This document shows positions 59,758 to 64,000 of a DNA stretch of 64,000 nucleotides, in pieces. The stretch is taken from positions 16,857,501 to 16,921,500 of the forward strand of contig NC_067201.1 of assembly GCF_000699445.3 (NCBI RefSeq), given 5' to 3'. Position numbers and translations under genes: made by a program. The DNA is from Schistosoma haematobium. Lineage: Eukaryota > Platyhelminthes > Trematoda > Strigeidida > Schistosomatidae. The notes under the pieces were generated by a model. That model made no database searches. It saw only the letters and a list, made by a program, of their open reading frames with translations, and was not told where the DNA came from. The stretch's first letter is position 1. Each line of letters begins with the position of its first letter.

Positions 59758-62427
59758 TGAATATACTGCGATCTCCATAAATCCGCACAATGATGATAAA
59801 TTTTCACTTGGAACAATCGGCAACCGTTAAAAGTAATAAAAACTCTTTATCCCACTTTAATTTTTTTTTTTATTTATATTATTTTATGATAATTGAAGCT
59901 TCCTAGTGGTTTATTGTTATATATATGTGTATATATAGCTCAGCAACACACTATTTTTCTCACATCGTGTAGGAAATTGAGCAGAATAGTCACAATTGAT
60001 TAAATTGCTATATTTTGTAATATTGAATTATCTTATGTATATGGTTAAATCGTAAAATTTTCATCATTGATAAATCTTATCTGCCGTTGAAAGAACAGAA
60101 CATTTTAAACTAGTCTCACGAATACGAAATCAGTCCATCCTATGGGCGTTTCCCAGCTGTTTGACAAAAGCTTAATTGTATTTATTTAATTATCCTATTG
60201 ATTGTGATGCTACACTAACCTATGATCAAGTGAATAATATCGACAGTAAACATATAGCGTCAGAATTAGATCCTTAATATCTTAGCTAAATATTTTATAT
60301 CTCCAAATGAATATTACATAGTAAATACTCTTTATTTAGAGTTGAGTAATTTTGTAGGCTTGTATTTCTAGGTTCTTTCCATCAAGAACTGATGTTACCA
60401 ATAAGAGTTGGAGAACCACCGAGAGCTAGAAAACACTAACCTACTGTCTCATCTTATTTGAAGATTCCACTCGGTACTATACAGAATTGAATCCAAGACT
60501 ACATGTTATTACAAATATGATTCGACCAGTCGAAATCTGACAACCATTAAAGTGAGAAATAGGATCACGCACATCCCAATACCTGAAACCCTAGCACCCA
60601 CGTTATGTATAATCGTCGATATCGAAGGGGTATAGACTAAAATTAGCAGTCGATTACTCCTCGATTTTCAGCAATCTTCCAAATTACGACAGTTCATTAT
60701 AATTAGCACCTAGTTTTGCCAACCGTAAAACTACCTACTCACTGTTTGTTTTCCATTTCAGATCCCAATTTCAATAGCATGTCTATCTCAAATATGCATG
60801 CCAATTATACCCACGTTGGATAATATATACTATCTAATGTACTAGATAATTGCATAGATAATGTTACAGAAGTGTTCGGTCCATTTGACTTTTCCCTGAT
60901 ACTTAGACTTACGATAATCCCTAACCTTACCACTATTAATCAAAACTAAAAATTCACATACTACTCATTTTTTGTTACCTATTCATTCCTCACTAACGAT
61001 TGGATGACCATACTAAAATTTTGATAATTCTGTATGTACTCACCTCTTTTTTCTGAATATACCATGTGATGGTTTATAAGAAAACGTAATATTAGAATTG
61101 CTTTACATTCCCATTTCAATTTTATTTCTGACCACTTAGATCTCCAGTCAGTTATATGTTTACATTCTGATGGAATGTTAATCCCAAACATTGAATTATT
61201 TTCTACATACATATGTACCCAGCATAAATGTTAGATTTTTACTGCACATGGTTTCATTAATTATACTGACATTGTTAGTATATTTATTTTCACTAAAAAG
61301 TGAGTATATTGTTTGTTTTACTACAGACCGGTATGAAGAATTACGATTTGATTTATCTCGATAATTCTTTTGTCGTCTGACATGCAATGGAGTCATATAA
61401 TAGTGATGGGATATTTAGTGTATGAACGGAGTTAAATATACATACTTATTTCTATCTCTGATCGTCAATGTGATTAAAGCTAGTTACGGTGTTTAGTTAC
61501 CAAATATTCAATAATACTAAGAGAACCCAATTATCAGTTATAGATAAATGGACAATACAGATTCTGAAATATTACTTGTTTTCCGGAGCTTAGAAACATA
61601 GGTAAAAAAACAATTGTAATCAGCGAAATATTATGTTAGTGCTAACTCTTGTGATTCCAAAAGTGGCTTGTTCAGTTTTTTACAAACTATTCACATTCTG
61701 TAATGTGGTGGCTAAAGTGTAAAAATATAGATTTATTTATCAACTTTGGTCCATACTGTTTGTATATGAAGGGTAGTGATACTATCCAGTTGTCAAAACC
61801 AAAGCAAGGTTAGGTTTCAAACATGCAACCTATTGCTTGAGAGTAGAATGATTTATTCCCTAAACCATCGTCCCACATTTTCTGTGGAATAAAAAGACGA
61901 AAGGCATCGTTTAATCATTAAATAAAGTTCACTTTGCAATCAAAGGTCATATATTATCATTTGTTGTGGTTTCTGTCACTCATTGGAATGTCGTATGAAA
62001 ATGAGGGAAAAGGGCATGATTTGAAAAGTGAAATTTACTGTATCTTCTCTTATTTCTTACAGCACTTTACTTGACTACCTTGAAAGAAAAACAATACACA
62101 ATAGTCATCGGTCATATTCAAGGTGCATATATTTGCATTGGAATAATTACATTGTTTGTAAATTAAGAATTCGTCAAATAAAGTAAATAAAACATAACCT
62201 CAAAATAACATATACCACTTTATAATAATCTTGAAGTTGAAAAGGTATTTTTTGCAACACAAACAATAACATTGAAAACCGTTATCACATATGATTACCA
62301 CTAGTACTAGTAACAATAGTATTAAGTAATATATTATATTGTAAAATTGGTAAGGAAACAACGGTACATAAACAATAGTAACCAAAGTAGGGAGTGAAAA
62401 AAGACTAAAATAAACAAGTTTACATTA
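59758..62427. other. AT-rich intergenic DNA
   Basis: No gene, RNA or repeat was supported on either strand. Confidence 0.45.
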
Positions 62428-62433
62428 TTTATT
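62428..62433 (-). terminator. DDRGK1 poly(A) signal candidate
   Basis: AATAAA on the minus strand only 10 nt after the stop codon, implying a very short 3'UTR. Confidence 0.5.
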
Positions 62434-62442
62434 AGGATAAAG

Positions 62443-62649
62443 TTATCCTCTTGAAGTATTTGGTCCAGTTCTAATTAACTTATGCCCATTCTCAACTAAT
62501 TCTGATAAAGTGACACGACCACATTTTTCAATATACTGAGCAACGGCTTCATATTCATCATTTGTAATATGAATAACTTTGCCTCGATCATCCAATACCC
62601 CAGTTAACCGACCAGAAGACATAAGTGCTTTGACCTTTTCTATACAAAC
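62443..62649 (-). CDS. DDRGK1: DDRGK1 (UFBP1), C-terminal exon only
   Basis: The minus-strand exon opens after acceptor TTCTTGTAAAG and encodes 68 residues to TAA, in frame: VCIEKVKALMSSGRLTGVLD, then DRGKVIHITNDEY, EAVAQYIEKCGRVTLSELVE and a short tail (IRTGPNTSRG). LDDRGK plus the following helix-turn pattern is the signature of the DDRGK/PCI-like C-terminal domain, and the order matches the end of animal DDRGK1. That protein is an ER-anchored adaptor of the UFL1 ligase in UFMylation. The N-terminal membrane anchor and coiled coil must lie on exons beyond 64000. There is no damage in this exon. Confidence 0.9.
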   Translation of the reverse strand, partial: VCIEKVKALMSSGRLTGVLDDRGKVIHITNDEYEAVAQYIEKCGRVTLSELVENGHKLIRTGPNTSRG

Positions 62650-63639
62650 CTTTACAAGAAAAATAAAATTACGGAATGATAAAAACTAATGCAGAATTCC
62701 TAAAAGGTTCATGATTATTTAGCTGTATGTTAATGACACTTACAGTGACCGGGATTTATACATTCATGTAAAACTGCTACCGGCTTCATTATGCATGACT
62801 AGCGAGCTTAAGCTATTAAAATAAAACTTATCGTTTAAAATATAATCATTTAGCTAACAAATTATCAAGAGAACTTTAAAAACTATAAATATCCACTTAC
62901 AATAGCTTAACCACTCAAAACACACAACAAAGGTAATAAAATATAACCATTCGAGGATTAAATAAATATTCGAACATGTAATGATATATAGTGAAAATTA
63001 GACAAACTACTGTGACTATATGAAAACCATTTCACTATCATATTAACCAACAAATGGAATGTTAGGCAACAGTACACAACATATAATTCTAAGCCTTTAT
63101 GGATGAAATAAGACAAGCTCTTCGTATGATTATTTGTCTGTATTGTGCATATACCTGAAAACACAGGTAGTAAGCTTATGAAAGTTAAATTTTATTATAT
63201 AACATTTTGTAATAGAAAATAATGGAGTTTAAACTCCACAGTTTATAACGGACAATAGTTACGTAACACCCAGCAAAGACAAATATTGATTGTCATATAT
63301 AATATTAAAACATTAGGACAATATATAAAAAGTGTGAAATGATAAGACGACTGTTAAAAGAACAGAAAGACGAAACTGAGAGAATAAAATTAGGGATAAC
63401 AAGGTTTTGAGAAAACAGTGTTAGGGACCTCGAAGATACTATAGAGAAGACACAATTACAAAACTGAAATACTTCAAAATCTCTTGATTTTTCCCAACCT
63501 CATTTTCTATCGTTAATATATATTCTCAAATAAAATGGTTTTGTGAATGGTCAGATCGTTTAAAATGTGAATTGAGCTTCTACTTCTACAAAAGTGGCAA
63601 AAATCTATGCTAGAACTTTCTCTTTCTGGTGAGCTGTTG
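62650..63639. other. Probable DDRGK1 intron, AT-rich
   Basis: No second DDRGK1 exon could be found on the minus strand. Confidence 0.45.
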
Positions 63640-63930
63640 GGAACAGTTAATGACTTCATATATCAAAGTAGTTGATGACAGTGAGCTAAAAAAGACTGAT
63701 TTACATACAATGAAAACCAGAGAAGCTTATTCTAATCTGGAAACCGCTCACCGTTAGTGAGGCTATGAAAGATTAGGTTTATAATCCTAATGAAAGATAA
63801 CTTCACTGAGCTGATGTCCGACAACCTCTTATATCTGATCATCACTATCTCGAAATGATAGCTTCCATTCAATACCAAGTGATTCCGACTTCCCGTAACG
63901 CGCGTTGTAGATCAGTATCCATTAATCAGC
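63640..63930 (+). pseudogene. Ancient RTE-type retrotransposon remnant
   Basis: Two blocks align by eye to the RTE connector region as in the 17.7-19.1 kb relic: MKTREAYSNLETAHR (near 63709) against ARTAYANLGHLWR, and DHHYLEMIASIQYQVIPTSR with NAR (near 63838) against DHRCLRKIADIQWQQHVSN. Multiple stops lie between them. Confidence 0.5.
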
Positions 63931-64000
63931 AAGTATTACTAGCCTCAAGCGTAAATAACGGTGGCTTTGTTCTGTTTACTGTGTCGTTCTAGCGTCTCGT

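Overview
The window looks like nuclear DNA of a schistosomatid blood fluke (trematode). It is AT-rich, with small exons, very short introns and long repeat-filled introns. It carries tRNA-derived repeats with hammerhead ribozymes like the schistosome Sm-alpha family, plus RTE-, CR1/SR1-, Ty3/gypsy- and Penelope-type retroelements of the kind that fill schistosome genomes. The genus is inferred from repeat content and protein similarity recalled from memory; no search was run.

Three conserved genes are secure. PCNA (minus strand, 23215-24128) has five exons split by four introns of only 32-34 nt. A FANK1-like gene (plus strand, 47048-57239) has eight exons encoding an N-terminal fibronectin-III-like region and ankyrin repeats; its introns host several transposable elements. 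The last exon of DDRGK1/UFBP1 (minus strand, 62443-62649) gives the UFMylation adaptor's C-terminus; the rest of that gene lies beyond the right edge.

The left end (about 0.5-7.4 kb) holds small candidate genes with hydrophobic leader exons and good splice sites, the clearest being a complete two-exon 49-aa secreted peptide gene with its own poly(A) signal at 4776-5058. They resemble schistosome small secreted-protein genes in style, but none could be assigned to a family. At 25.1-26.7 kb lie two diverged copies of an unrecognised exon-containing segment.

Most of the rest is mobile DNA. RTE-type relics lie at 1.5, 11.5-12.9, 17.7-19.1, 21.7-22.3 (minus), 39.2 (minus) and 63.7 kb. A SINE-like insertion with a 21-bp target duplication at 15.4-16.0 kb shares its 3' tail with the RTE relic at 19.1 kb. 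CR1-type relics lie at 29.4-32.5 kb (nearly full length but broken), 40.3-41.1 and 41.6-42.6 kb (minus). A gypsy-type element with almost identical LTRs, most of gag-pol missing, sits at 33.7-36.2 kb inside an interstitial telomere-like (TTAGGG) tract. A gag-only LTR element (50.8-52.6 kb, minus) and a solo LTR of the same family (55.5 kb) sit in FANK1 introns. A Penelope-like remnant with inverted terminal repeats lies directly after the FANK1 poly(A) signal. Seven or more copies of two hammerhead-bearing tRNA-like repeat families are scattered from 9.3 to 59.8 kb; some keep an intact catalytic core. The remaining stretches are AT-rich intergenic or intronic DNA in which nothing could be supported.
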